From the NCBI GenBank assembly GCA_004794785.1, contig SJOL01009574.1:241202-305201 (forward strand): DNA of 64,000 bases, in the 5' to 3' direction. The stretch is from Opisthorchis felineus. Lineage: Eukaryota > Platyhelminthes > Trematoda > Opisthorchiida > Opisthorchiidae. Positions 26,001 through 37,174 of the stretch are shown here, one piece after another; positions within the stretch are counted from its first letter, which is position 1; each line of letters begins with the position of its first letter. Under the pieces are notes generated by a model. That model ran no database searches and was not told where the DNA came from. It saw only the letters and a program-made list of their open reading frames with translations. Position numbers and translations under genes: made by a program.

Positions 26001-26961
26001 CCACTTAAACTGGAGAAAAACAAGCAGAAAGTAGGGTCGGAGTAAATTTAGCTTTTACAGGATACGAGCAAGTTTTTGACAATTCTTCATTGACTTTTGC
26101 AAACTAGTAAACGAACACACGACGAACACACGCAGCTGTTGAACACACACAACATAATCAGGAATCGGACAGTCAAAAATGTACAGTCATGTCACAAGAG
26201 TAGCATTCGTTCCTTGCTTATCGGTCGATCGATTGTTTGGGTTGATTGGGCTAATCATTCTGGCCTTCAGTTGTCCGGCCGAGGCTGACTCAGCCACGTC
26301 CAGCCCTATTGGACCGACTGCTTTCGATCGATTGATTTAAACCCGACAAACGAGGCCTAGTGACCTGGCGGACTGTATAATATCAAAGACTGTGGGATTT
26401 CGCTGTTGCCTGACTATGTAATTCTCCTTTTGAGAGATTTCTGGAAAGTGCCAGGTAACACGAAGGATACAGTTTGCAGAACCCCGAAAACAAGAGAGAG
26501 TACCAATAGCAAGCCACGAACAGACTACTTGTCCCTAGGATTTGTAGCGGGCATTAAAGTACTGTGACAACAAACCTTTAGTCCACTACCCCTGGGTAAT
26601 ATTCTGAGTGACTGTTTTGTCCGATTTATTATGCAGTCGAAGACACGTCCACTACGGAATGGACACCGTACACTGTAGTTGACAGCTAAATATGTCTCCG
26701 GACAAAGGTGTGAACATCTATCTATTGTCTTGAGTTCCTCGTCAGGTGGGCGAATCTTTCTGATCCAGTTCGCTAAACAGCTACCTGAGTTTCATCTGTA
26801 TAAAATGTCAACGAAAAACTGTCATGATTTGTTTACTAATGAGTTCATGTCAACGCGCTGTAGACTCGTGATACCAGTGGTCATGATTTCGAAATACAAG
26901 TTCGGAAAATAGAAGTAGTGGTCCCTTTAGAAGGAATCCCACATAAACACTGACCCGTATT
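23016..26961. other. Non-coding stretch, no repeat recognised
   Basis: The longest ORF is 109 residues (24789-25118 plus), with an AT-rich hydrophobic tail and no family resemblance. A 98-residue minus ORF (24399 to 24103) is equally anonymous. No splice-bordered exon could be defended. Confidence 0.35.
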
Positions 26962-27246
26962 AGCGAAGTACACTCATTTGCATACCAATTTGGTTTTGAC
27001 GGGAGACTCACCTGGAACCCAGCTGAATCTCTCGTTTATGATGCTTTCAAGCAACTGAATGTGCTGCATCAGGCCGCCTCATGTTTCAATTGTTACGATA
27101 TTCGAGATATTGCGATACATTGTACAGAAGTAATTTACCACTCATTAGGTTTCTGAAAACTCTTCGACAGCCCACGACTGGTTTCGCCCTTCTTGGAGCT
27201 CATCAGGTCGAAAAGTTTTCAGCAACCTTATGAGTAGTGTGTTACG
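26962..27246 (+). mobile_element. Hammerhead element copy: R2 plus, hammerhead reversed, truncated snap-back end
   Basis: Starts AGCGAAGTACACTCATTTGC and contains R2 in full through CATGTTTCAATTGTTACGAT, then the hairpin reversed (CATTAGGTTTCTGAAAACTC, CCCACGACTGGTTTCGCCCT, TCATCAG at 27200-27206). Directly after the core it switches to the plus-strand arm AAGTTTTCAGCAACCTTATG and ends AGTAGTGTGTTACGTCT. No flanking duplication was found. Confidence 0.8.
27138..27232 (-). ncRNA. Type I hammerhead ribozyme, core kept but stem I altered
   Basis: Minus strand: CTGATGA (27206 to 27200), GCTCC/GGGC stem II with one mismatch, GAAA, ACCAGTC, GTGGGC. The usual 5' stem I strand GCCTAC is lost; instead a CTTTTCGAC stretch precedes the core, which pairs with GTCGAAGAG further out and leaves GTGGGC unpaired. 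Stem III site is ACCAGT rather than the palindrome ACCGGT. Activity is doubtful. Confidence 0.6.
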
Positions 27247-27356
27247 TCTATACTGTCCCTTATTGTTTTCCCAGCCTGCGCTCAAACATAGTTAACGTGA
27301 TGCACGTTTTGGGTAAGTGCAATCGTCGGTTGGACAGTCAGTACATGTATCGCATA

Positions 27357-27397
27357 CGGCAGTGAAGCATCAGTGTCAACACTGATGTTACTGTCTC

Positions 27398-27432
<35 letters not shown>

Positions 27433-27443
27433 CTGATGATGAT
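27357..27443 (+). repeat. Family D hairpin plus (TGA)n microsatellite
   Basis: GGCAGTGAAGCATCAGTGTC with its reverse complement AACACTGATG, then TTACTGTCTC and about 15 TGA units with one interruption (TGCTGA). At 18885 the same hairpin is also followed by GATGAT, so the microsatellite probably grew from the element's own tail. Confidence 0.75.
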
Positions 27444-27554
27444 GACTTGTATCGCATTTGCTCACTATGAGACAAATTGCCACGGCAGTATCCTGAGCTC
27501 CCTTGACATAATTTTTTAGTTTTTCTGTTGATTTATGTCGTTTCTGTACCCTCA

Positions 27555-27745
27555 GGTGTCAGCTTCGCAGTGTGAGAATCTCGGGAAGCACTGTGCTCGA
27601 GTATTGCTCTCCTTCAGGCTCATCAGTGAGCCTATCTTTGGCCCTGTCGGGATGTGAACTCCGGACATCTGACGTACGAGGCGAGCGGATTACCACTATT
27701 CCAAGGCACACGCCAGACGCATCTGGATTATCATCTGGACAGGCC
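27555..27745 (-). mobile_element. SINE-B copy (tRNA-derived, reversed)
   Basis: GTGAACTCCGGACATCTGAC, GAGGCGAGCGGATTACCACT and CAGACGCATCTGGATTATCA match the 2281-2470 copy. Read on the minus strand, TGGTAATCCGCTCGCCTC resembles box A and GGAGTTCACATCC a box B with one change. Confidence 0.6.
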
Positions 27746-28179
27746 AGCATTTTCACACCCAACCATTCGAACCATGACTAGGCAACTGCCTTGATTGTGC
27801 CGATCGTTTGACCTGTCTATCAAGAATTCCAATTAAAGTGGAGCCATGGATGCCTGAAGTCTGCTGGATAATTGCTAGTTAGTAGATGATGAGTAGGTGG
27901 TTGCAGGATTTCTCGAATTCAGATTCATATCACTACCGATTAGCTCTAAGAAGAGCGAAACACGAGTCCATTGGCCCGTCTGTTTGGTGTGGACTCAGCG
28001 GGATAATTGCTTCAGTACAGAACAAGGGTGGTTTAGTCGAGTGATGTGAATCCGAATTCTACCACTTGCAAGCAGTAAATGAAATTCGCTAATGGCGCTT
28101 TTGGATTCCGCTCCAAGGACATATCAGTCAGCAATAGAAAGCTTCACAACATCTTCATTCTTTCTTGAGAGAGGCTACT

Positions 28180-28530
28180 CACAAGATTGCTGAAAACTTT
28201 TCGACCTTGTGAGTGGTTTCCTTCGAGGAAATATACTGCGATATCTCGAATATCGTCCGAACTGAAATGTTAGGTGGCTTTTTGTGCAGCGCATTCAATT
28301 GAGAAATATCGAGAGATTCAGCCAGGAATCCAGTTAAGTCTCCCGCTAAAACCAGTCTGGTGTGTAAATAAGTGTATTTTGCGGATGTTCATACTATTCT
28401 GAAGGAAACTAATCATAAGATTCTATAGATGAAACATGCTACTCATAAGGCTACTAAAAACTCTTTAAGAGCTCAAGGATGGCTTCGCCCTTCTTGGGAC
28501 TCACCATGTGGGCGCAGTCCCTGAGTTGCA
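28180..28530 (-). repeat. Two decayed hammerhead-element pieces
   Basis: 28180-28400: arm CACAAGATTGCTGAAAACTT then R2 (ACTGCGATATCTCGAATATC ... ATCGAGAGATTCAGCCAGG) with the ribozyme deleted. 28435-28530: CATAAGGCTACTAAAAACTC, GGCTTCGCCCTTCTTGGGAC, TCACCATG in place of TCATCAG, then CGCAGTCCCTGAGTTG. Neither can fold an active ribozyme. Confidence 0.65.
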
Positions 28531-28604
28531 ACCATTTCAAACAAATATGTCAGTGGCGAAAGAATAATTCGGGTGTCACTGAATAAGTCTCATAAGTAGT
28601 TTGT

Positions 28605-28707
28605 AAATAATATCGGAGGTCACCAGAAACACCACAACGAAAGAACACAGTTTTGTTAAATGTCTGAAGTTTTCGGATCAAATTAGTGAAATGGAACTTG
28701 TCACGTA
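28605..28707 (+). CDS. Possible coding exon, unassigned
   Basis: An open frame ending at a good donor (GTCAC|GTAAGT) encodes SFVKCLKFSDQISEMELV at its end; the composition looks natural. There is no pyrimidine-rich acceptor; AG at about 28626-28629 is a candidate. If real it would end in phase 2 and could be an upstream exon of the plus-strand gene, but no matching partner was found. Low confidence. Confidence 0.2.
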
Positions 28708-28764
28708 AGTTAACTATGCGGAGTTATCTGTGCGAATACTGGCTGATGTGGAATACTCGTTCAG

Positions 28765-30884
28765 TTATGTACAATTTGTGCTCACCAGGCGTGGACACTC
28801 CGGCTTGTCAGTCTGTTCAATCCAAATGACCATCAACTCTCGAGAAACATGTGATAGCCACGAAAACAATGAATTTGGGATTAATCCAGAAATCCTTTGA
28901 GAAATGCTTCCAGTTTCTGTTAAACTTATCTCAGTACAGATTCCCCAGCACTTACCTGAGAGGGTGGAATAGATCCGACTAGATTTAGCTTTAATCATTG
29001 CTAGAATACCGCTCATATGAGACTGTCTTATGCCAGCACATAAAGAGGGAATAGACGTGGGGATCATCGGGGAGGCAGTCATGTCGCATGGAACTTGTTG
29101 TGGGGGACGTGTCAACAACCGGTACGGGGGACACGGTGTGAGTATGTGTGAGAGATCAGTGGAGTTTGAGGCACAATTAACTGAGGAAAAACGTGTGAAC
29201 ATAGGATTAAGCGCAAAAACGGAAAGGTCGCAAAGAGAGACTGGATGAGAAAATGTATTTACGGAATGCAGCATAAAGCAAAAGGCGGAACCACCCCGTT
29301 ATGAACCCACAGGCTCTTAGAAGCAGGCTATCCCGGGCTTTGGTTCAGGAAAATCGTGACCTTTGGGACTGACCAGAGGTAATTCGGAACGTCTCATGTG
29401 CCAATACAGTTCGTTTTGGGGTGGAGTCATTTGGAACTTTACCGACCGATCTGAGTAGCCGGTTGTGCTGACCACTGTAATGAGGACTGATATATGCTTT
29501 CCCGTTTCACCCACCTGCGTGGCTCCATGTGTATACCATTAGAATACCACAGCTTTGGGTATACGATAGGTGGTAATAATACTGATGTGTTTTTTCCACC
29601 GCGGTCGAAGGGAGGTACACCTTGTCACACTTTGTTTACATCGCCACCCCTGAATTCCACACGAAAGTAAACTTTCTTTTTTTGGCTCTAAAACTGTTTC
29701 CATCCTGGACAAAGATGGGCTGGAATAGATTCCACAAGGTTTCTTCTTATCCTTTGTGTGTTTTGGGTTCTTCCGTGTGTAGTAAGCCTCAGTTTAAGAG
29801 TGGTGCAATGAGCGCATTCTGAACACCCTGGTGAGGAGTGGCTCTTTTATGGGTGGGAGGACCAAAACCGCCGAAATGTTTGTACATTTATAAGGTAATG
29901 CTTTCGTGGTTAATATATGAAACCATGCGCTACATTGTTCACAGTCCTATGAATGAAGACAATTTTACCTGCCTCGATCGTGAAATTTATGTTGAAGTCT
30001 GTTCTGGAATCTTGGAATCATTGCGCTCAACAAACATGTCGTCAACACATTGTCTACGGCTGTACGTATAATTGCTTTTCTGGGTCGATCTGTTCCCTCA
30101 AGTAGCCATAAACCGAAGTGTAAGACGCAGCCCTAAAAACTGGTTTTTGGCTTTAGCTTGATATCAGGAGACGCTGAAAAATCTAACCTACCTCACATCC
30201 TGCAGGTATCCCCCGCCTGCTTTTTCATTTAGCTTATATTCACACGTTTGAGCCAATCGGTGCGCCTCGAACTTCAGTGACCTCTGAACGCCGCATCCAC
30301 AATATGGATTGCACACACCGTCCATACTTCCAGATCCATGCTAATTGGTTGCTTTCTGTATGTCAAGAAACTGAAACAGCTCGTTAATCCAGACAAAACG
30401 TGATCTTGGTATCGGCTGTTTTTTCAATGTCTCTTCCATACCACACCCCAGCTTCCCAGTTTCCCTGTAGAGGTTTTATGTTTGACACTCGATAGTTATC
30501 CTAGCGCAATTTCATCACAATAAAACCCTCCGTCCCCCACTTCCAACCAGTTTCTTTTCGAAGACTGAAAATCTTGAGAGAGCATGCTTTGGTGGCCACC
30601 CTATTTCTGACTGCAATCTATCTACTCATGAGTAGCCCGATTTTGGTTAACACAACCGTGAGAACAGCGGACATTCCAATATCCGTTTTATTGTCGCCTG
30701 CACTTTGAAAGACCCGACCCTGAATGGAGGTACCAGCTTGACGAACTCAAGCCTGCAAAACCTCACGCGACAAGGCAGTGAGCCATTCCGATGATGGAAT
30801 TAGAGCACCAATACTACATTCGTCTTCTTCATTTCAGAGGCTATCCTCTGAAATCTAATTGCTACCTTAATGAAAACCTTACAG
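28765..30884. other. Non-coding or uncertain stretch
   Basis: A 169-residue minus ORF (29274 to 28765) is the longest minus frame of this region, but it lacks a domain signature and splice context. At 29289-29460 a plus frame starting MNPQALRSRLSRALVQENRD has one TGA and then PEVIRNVSCANTVRFG; it may be an old coding relic. No repeat family recognised. Confidence 0.3.
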
Positions 30885-31135
30885 CCAGCTGTGACTCCAC
30901 AGCATCTCCAAAACCCGGGTATTTTGCCAGGTTTTCCGATCATCCTATCCGTACGTCACACTTTCTGACAAGTGTGCTAACGTACGCAGCATCATTGCAA
31001 GGGAAACAACAAACGAAGCGCTCTCCTGGTGTTTACAGACAGGCAAGTGCAGATCCTGTGATCAGTCCGCCTGTCCCCTGGGAACCAGACAATATCGGTA
31101 CAACCGACTCAGACGGTCAATTGTGCACAGAATAG
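30885..31135 (+). CDS. Possible terminal exon, unknown protein
   Basis: After an acceptor-like AACCTTACAG, an 82-codon frame runs to TAG at 31133. It has natural composition (SPKPGYFARFSDHPIRTSHF near the start, PVPWEPDNIGTTDSDGQL near the end) and no obvious repeat. Phase 1 entry. No polyadenylation signal was seen close by. It may belong to a gene upstream of the C2-domain gene or be chance. Confidence 0.28.
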
Positions 31136-32654
31136 TCTTAGGAATATGAAATAGACGGACCGGTGAAGCCTATCCAAGCCCGCCAACCGAACGATTGGTA
31201 CCTATTAGTGGTTTTCATGTGCAGACAGTGAACTGCCAGCTTTCTGTATGGCACCGGTAGAAAGGACAATGAACCTTGAAATTTCGAAGGGCTTGTAAGC
31301 AGCACGAGTCAAACAATCTTATTGATTGAAGTTCCAGAGAGATTTTATTGGCTGGAGTGCGCATTCGTGCCCAAGCGCGACATGCGGTTTGGATGATCGG
31401 AAAACTGTGCAAAATCCTGGAATTTTGAAGATGCGTTTGGGTTGCAGCGGGCTAATCCATGAATAACTAACAGTACTTTTCAAGACAGTCCTCTGACGGT
31501 ACTGGTTCAGTTGTGGACCGGACCGTAGGTCGAATACGGTTGCACTGAATTTTGTTTTCCAACCAGGAGCCGTGAAAGTGAAGTACGATGGTAGCTAGCA
31601 AAATAGGTTTTACGTCATTGTGCATTGTTCTTTCCACACGATGAGTCCTGTTTACAGTAGCCACGCTTGTGAAGTCGCACTCCAAAATTTCACTCGCCTT
31701 GCCCAAACGGTACAAACCTGCGCACACAAATTACCAGCTTTTAAACCGTGTGCACGAATACTACTTTTCAAATTCGTTCACATGGCCTTTCTCTGCTTGA
31801 GAGCACCACCGCCTTTCATGACGCAAAGAACACCAACATCGCACTGATTCACCGTCTATGTAGCCCCAGCCTTTCTTGAGCGATATACACTCCAACTTTG
31901 TCTTTGTCCACAAAGACACAATAGTGGTATTTGCGCATGTGATGTGGAAAATAAAGCCTCATTTTTTTGGAACGATGCGCAGCCTTATTGGTGACCGTTT
32001 TTACCAAATTTAGGATACATTGGTTTGTGGGCAATTTCGTCGTGTTGGTTTCTATTTCACGTTGTTCGTAAAGCTTCCTGCACCCAGTCTTGAATTTTTT
32101 TGTTCCGTTATCATTTCAACAAAAGGTTTGCGCCATTGCGTGACAATCATGTGTAGGCCCACGGTCGCCGGTGCGTCAGCCACGGCGTGATAACCAAATA
32201 GAACTGCCTGAGCGGCAAATGAAGGCTTTCAGTTTCGGTTGGTTGGTTTATGTACTACGTGTGCCTTACCTCCTCCTCTGTCCACTCGAAACCCACTCGG
32301 GTAGCTGACCACAACATCGCAATGCAAAATCAAAGTGGCTGCGGTCGAATAGAACACCATATTACCTCCCCACCTTCTTCGCTCGGGCCCATCTCATCCT
32401 CTTTGCGTGTGATTCCAAACCCTGCAGAACAAGATACGTAAACAGTGTCCGTGGTGAGCATGCCGCTATTTACTAATGGGACTACCAAGCCATTGTTTGT
32501 CCGTCATTGGCTGAGTAAGGTTTGCGAACGAGGCTGTATCCACCCCCGTATTTATCTTCTTACTCGACGTGACTCCCAGAGGTGGTTATTTCAGTATTGT
32601 GTTGTATTCCCCAATTTTTCCCAATTTCTCATCGTCCGTCTTTCTATGAACTTT

Positions 32655-32840
32655 CCGCTGGCAGTTCATTGCCAGTGTTCACTACTGATGTACTGCTGTC
32701 AACAGAGACTGTCCACTATCAAGGGGAATGGTGGTGGCTCTGGTTGTATAGATGACTGTTGTTCTGTTCGTTAAGCTGGGCAGTTTGATCGTAAAAGTTT
32801 GGTCATTCGTCCAACTGACGCCGTCAGTTGTTGGTGTGTG
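32655..32840 (+). repeat. Worn family D piece followed by family E piece
   Basis: 32655-32710 (GCAGTTCATTGCCAGTGTTC ... CTGATGTACTGCTGTC) resembles the family D hairpin. 32755-32840 (GTTCGTTAAGCTGGGCAGTT then GATCGTAAAAGTTTGG) resembles family E. Both are diverged, and the surrounding 109-residue ORF is a by-product. Confidence 0.4.
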
Positions 32841-32934
32841 GGCGTGTAGTTTAGCGAACAGAACAACAGCCAGAGATTGTCTGCACTAGAGTACAAAACA
32901 GTATCCAGCGAAATCGTAGTTAGTGCCTTAACAG

Positions 32935-32992
32935 TCCACGATAATCGACAACAACAACAACGTGGTCACTAAAGTTCGAAGTGGGGAGCCAA
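32935..32992 (+). CDS. Possible upstream exon of the C2-domain gene
   Basis: Acceptor TGCCTTAACAG and donor CAA|GTGAGT border 58 bases that encode STIIDNNNNVVTKVRSGEP plus one base. The phase-1 exit fits the phase-1 entry of the 35838 exon when that exon is read in its second frame, which is why it is listed. The run of asparagines comes from an AAC repeat, so chance is possible. Confidence 0.3.
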
Positions 32993-34301
32993 GTGAGTAC
33001 CACTCAGAAGAATGGCATCCAACTAGATGGTGAACCCTGCAATACATGGACGTGATGGAGCTCGAGTAACAATGATGTGATTCTGGATCTAAATTTAATC
33101 AGTTTTTGTGTAGTCTATAAACTGTTGGCCTGCATCCATAACTTAGGTTGTTCAAAGCCTGTCGCTGAAACACAATTTCTTCTGCAGCTCATGGGGTACG
33201 TGGTCCTACTTTGGGGGCAAATTCCTCCCTCGGGCTTGGACACTCTAAAAACATGGGGCTTCCAATAAGTTAGAAAATCTTGCAAAAATTTGGAATGGTT
33301 AATTTCCGTGGACTCTCCTTAGGAATGTCCTAGGTTTGCGAATAGTACTTTGAGGGAATGAATCTACTGTATGAATAACCACTCAAAGGACCGCACTCCA
33401 AGCGACATCAGTTTTGAACCGATGGTTATATCCAGTTGGATAGCGGGTTTGATAGGACGCGGATAAGCCCGTATCTGTATTGGCTGGAATAGGTAGCTAA
33501 ACCTATTTCGCCGACCAATCGGTTAGGAAACAATAGGACCTACATTGCTTTAATTCATTTCGATCGTGAGTAGTAAACGAGGCTAATCGGTCCCTTTAGC
33601 AATCTTCACCCTATCTCTCACGAACACTGATTTGCCCCAACCGAGCATTAATAGTTCATGTGGTCGGAAATCAGCACCGTGCTATTTAGGATGATCAAGA
33701 GCCAGTTAATTCAGTGGACGCTTGTGAAGAGACAAGAATCTTAAGTCACCGTCATTTCCACGGATTGAGAGGCATCCTCTCAACTCCTACAAGGGCCTAC
33801 GACAACTCGCCCAATGGCCACATATCAAATCAAGACCTAGTTTGTCTGTTGTTTGAGGTGTACCTGTGTTGACACTCTCATCTGCAAGCCGACGTGTAGG
33901 CCGAAATCTCAGTGCTCTCAGCTGTTCAGGAGCCCAAGTCTTCTCAGGCCGTTACGTGAAACGTCTTTCTGCCTAATCGGTATCTTTATATACACGATGA
34001 ATTCATGCAAGTTCGTTGGGTAAAAATGTAAAAAGTCCGGAGGTCTTTATTCCTTGTATTTGAATGTGAATTCTTCATATCTCGCAACTACCTGTAACTA
34101 AAAATAACACAGTTGAGCAGTGACCACAACTGGAGTAACCAACACTCGACAGGTCTCCGGACTAAAAAGAGTGAATAAATCTACAAGGGATCTTTGTATA
34201 GCAAGTCATTTTGGTCGGTCCTGTAAGCACTATTTTAAACGGAGAGTCACTGTATTTTAGAGTTTGAGGTACTGTCTAATTAGCAAACTAAAATGACATT
34301 T
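32993..34301. other. Non-coding, probable intron
   Basis: No exon or repeat recognised between the GTGAGT donor and the hammerhead element. The left target-site duplication of that element occupies 34291-34301. Confidence 0.35.
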
Positions 34302-34530
34302 AGCGAAATACACTCATTTGCATACCAATTTGGTTTTGACGGGAGACTCACCTGGGATCCAGCTGAACCTCTTGTTTATGATGTTTTTAAGCAATTCGGG
34401 TTCAATTAGTACATAAAGTTGACGAAAACTCGGGGACTGCGTCAACGTGATGAGCCCCAAGAAGGGCGAAACCGATCATGGGCTCTCAAAGAGTTTTCAG
34501 CAACCTTATGAGTAGTGTATTACGTCTATG
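34302..34530 (+). mobile_element. Hammerhead-ribozyme retroelement with 11-bp target-site duplication
   Basis: Flanked by perfect AAATGACATTT repeats (34291-34301 and 34531-34541). Starts AGCGAAATACACTCATTTGC, runs through R2 in inverted sense to GTTTATGATGTTTTTAAGC, then jumps to the segment just before the hairpin (TTCGGGTTCAATTAGTACAT), then the hairpin, and ends TATTACGTCTATG. At 229 bases it is the shortest complete insertion here. It is non-coding. Confidence 0.88.
34412..34511 (+). ncRNA. Hammerhead ribozyme with C3-to-G core mutation
   Basis: Core reads GTGATGA (34447-34453) instead of CTGATGA; stem II GCCC/GGGC and GAAA are intact, the cleavage region is ACCGATC instead of ACCGGTC. 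C3 pairs with G8 in the active fold, so this copy is expected to be dead despite otherwise good conservation. Outer arms CATAAAGTTG and CAACCTTATG still pair. Confidence 0.75.
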
Positions 34531-34724
34531 AAATGACATTTCTTTGCAACACACAGCAAGTTCTACCCAAGGACCCTCCCAGCCCCGACTACTCTCGCTT
34601 ATTTTTTCCATCAAAATGAGTAGGCTGGGGTGTAAAACACGTACCTGTCGTTGGCAGATGTAGGAATATTGTTGTATTTACCAGGAGACTTGACAACTTC
34701 CAGTCGAGTTTCCATCGTGGTGAA

Positions 34725-34930
34725 TTTCGTAATTGGAGGATGAGTAGCGCTTTATCCCGTTTAAGGATAGTCAGTCACATGATAAATCAGCCACTTGTGA
34801 TGAAACGGCTAAGTCTTCAACAACTAGCTTGGAGGCCGAGGGTTCGTGAGATGCGCGCTGATGATGATTCCAGACAAGGATAAAACAACCGTACAATTCA
34901 CTTTGGCCTTGCAGAATGGACTGCTTTCTA
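34725..34930 (+). mobile_element. SINE-A copy, internally deleted
   Basis: GAATTTCGTAATTGGAGGAT, GATAAATCAGCCACTTGTGA, GGAGGCCGAGGGTTCGTGAG, ATGCGCGCTGATGATGATTC and GGATAAAACAACCGTACAAT follow SINE-A order. Part of box B to the GAGTTTCGTGAG segment is deleted. Confidence 0.6.
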
Positions 34931-35837
34931 TTACAAGAGTAAAGCTTGATTGAAGATATAAAAGTAGGCAACGCGATCAGGACAACAAGGCACGACGTCT
35001 TGTTGAAAAATGTTGAGCCCCGAACAAGAGATTACCAACGCAGTTTTCAACGCAGAAAGCCAAATATTCTGTACGTGGAAGAGGCGGAATCCCATTGCGA
35101 CAGAAGAGTACCCTTGGTAATGGTTATTAGACCACTGTCTTGAATTCTGACAGTACCTTTTGGTAAATCTGTGGTCGGATTCCTTCCAACAGATCCTCCA
35201 CCAGGATCGATCAATACCCAAATAAAACACTCACAGTAGTCACCATCATTCTGAATGTGTGGATACATTCATAGGTAGTTTAAACCAGTTCCTACACCGA
35301 GTTCTCCCAACCATGCAGACTGATTGGCGGGTGATTGGTCCTATGTGGAATGCCTTGAAACTGCTGATCTAAGGATCACCTGTTTGGTTTCGCTACACCC
35401 GTTTACTGAGTTCCACAAGGGAAGTAATGCCTCACTGTATTAGGTTTTCGGAATCCGATTATGTATTTTAATCCCTTCTTGTATATCCCCAAAGTGCTTT
35501 GCTAAATACAGTCCACAAACTATCAGTTGAACATTTGAGGAGATCAAGGGGCCAGCTGATTTACCGACAGTTCAAAACAGCTGACTGATGTGATCAAAGC
35601 TCCTTACGTTCTCAGATCTTTAATTCAATTAATAAGTGATCACCTGCCGTAATGTATGATTCAAATAACCAGAACCAAATGTCCATCATATACAACTTAG
35701 TCACGTGATCGTGCATTATATTTTTCACCTCAGTAAGCTTATTATAGCACCAAACGCTATGAGAAATTAACCGTTTGAAAAGTTTGGCATTTTCGGAAAC
35801 CATGCTCAACTCTCCCCCCCTTTCGTCTCTCCGAAAG

Positions 35838-36012
35838 CTTTGAAAGAGGCAAAACATCAACGTGCATCTCTGGTCAGCAAAACGGAACTGACTGTTTCGA
35901 GCCACAATTCGGGTGTACAGAAATGTTCCTCGAGAAAGCAGAACAGATCGCCAGCCGCCAGTTCAAGGATTTTCGTAAGAAACACAAAAAATTTGACCAT
36001 GGCAGCGAAGAT
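35838..36012 (+). CDS. Probable coding exon, two frames open
   Basis: A strong acceptor (CTCTCCCCCCCTTTCGTCTC then TCCGAAAG) and a consensus donor (GAAGAT|GTGAGT) border 175 bases. Two frames are open across it. Frame 1 ends TEMFLEKAEQIASRQFKDFR plus a basic tail and exits in phase 0. Frame 2 reads TELTVSSHNSGVQKC and RIFVRNTKNLTMAAK, enters in phase 1 and exits in phase 2. Only frame 2 fits both the 32935 exon before it and the 36811 exon after it, so frame 2 is preferred by phase, while frame 1 looks equally protein-like. Function unknown. If frame 2 is used, this is a Ser/Lys-rich, probably disordered stretch of the C2-domain protein. Confidence 0.5.
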
Positions 36013-36087
36013 GTGAGTATTGAGTTGGATAAATTCTACTGCATTTTATTGCCTACCATTTTTAAATTGCCGCCCGTTGTCACTTAG

Positions 36088-36223
36088 TTCACGTGAAGGT
36101 TCATTTGAATTAGGCCTGGCTCCAAACGCCACACGAATCGCCGATTTCTACAAAGAGAGGAACCCCTCTGGATTGACCATCCTCAGAAGGGGCCACTCCA
36201 CAGAAGAAACCACTTTTAGCTAG
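36088..36223 (+). CDS. Possible alternative terminal exon
   Basis: Acceptor GCCCGTTGTCACTTAG is followed by an open frame with natural codons (ELGLAPNATRIADFYKERN ... SGLTILRRGHSTEETTFS) ending at TAG 36221-36223. Entry is phase 2, so it can join frame 2 of the 35838-36012 exon across a 75-base intron, giving a short isoform. There is no consensus donor inside it to reach the 36811 exon. No polyadenylation signal seen nearby. Unrecognised sequence. Confidence 0.35.
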
Positions 36224-36810
36224 TCGCTGGAAGCGTATTAGTTAAGTCCCTCTCAGAAGAGACCAGTTTACACTAGAGACCACCCTCGAAGTGGTCATTT
36301 TAACAACAATCGACAACTGTGTTGGATTTAAGTGAATGGTTACATTAATCCTAGCCCCTCACTATACACACTGATATGAGTCAATAGTTTGGTTATTGTC
36401 TTCTGCTTTGTATAAGTAAGGTATCCAAATTAACCGATCGTTGTCCGTGTCACTGAACAAAAATATTCCTCTAATTCACGGACACAAGGAATTCCTATCA
36501 AGGCAAGAGCCTGAATCAATTTGCTGTAACAAAAACATATTTAGGCTGGTGAAAGCACATCTGTATCGTTTTTGTTTGAACAGTAATCAGGCGCTAGTAA
36601 CCTGTTCAGTCCAACCATGAAAGAAGATTTCACTGAACCCAGCAAATCAGCAACTGACCTTTGTTTGAAATTGTTCGCTGTTTGCATGTTACTTCCGTCA
36701 GCGTACGAAGCCATCCTAGATTGACGTCTTTATGAGCCTAAAATTTCCGTGCTGAATTGATCGCTCACTGTATAGTAGGCCGATGTATGTCACGGACTTT
36801 TTTGTTCCAG

Positions 36811-37041
36811 TCAACTCACCCAACTTTGCGACCTCAGAATGGATTGCATACCCTCAGACTTCAGCAATCATGAGAGCGATGGGGATGCCGAGTTGTCTGA
36901 GCACACTTGGGAGCAAATCGAAAATCTAGGGCTGGGTTTGGGCAGAAACTCGTGCTTTAACCTCTTGCCTAATGCGAGTAGGGATCGGAAACCGATGTCA
37001 ACTGAAAAAAACATACTAAGCGTAATTATAATACGAGATAG
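36811..37041 (+). CDS. Coding exon of the C2-domain gene (acidic region)
   Basis: Acceptor ACTTTTTTGTTCCAG at 36810 and donor GATAG|GTAAAT at 37042 border 231 bases, phase 2 in and phase 2 out. The frame gives SDFSNHESDGDAELSEHTWE, an acidic stretch, then QIENLGLGLGRNS and ILSVIIIRD, a hydrophobic beta-strand-like end. The split codon AG|C joins the next exon as serine. An ATG at 36839 could also serve as a start if the upstream exons are untranslated. No domain recognised. A hammerhead element sits in the following intron. Confidence 0.65.
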
Positions 37042-37174
37042 GTAAATCTTACATGGCTGTGGGGATGGTATCATGAGGATTCCAGTAAGTTCCGACCTTT
37101 CTGTGACGCGATTTTCTGGTGTAATCACTAACTGGTGACCCACACGCACACATTTCCAAATAATTCGTGATCCT

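Noticed and set aside
28765..29274. 169-residue minus ORF, longest minus frame of the left half
   Set aside because: No domain signature, no splice context, uneven composition; likely chance.
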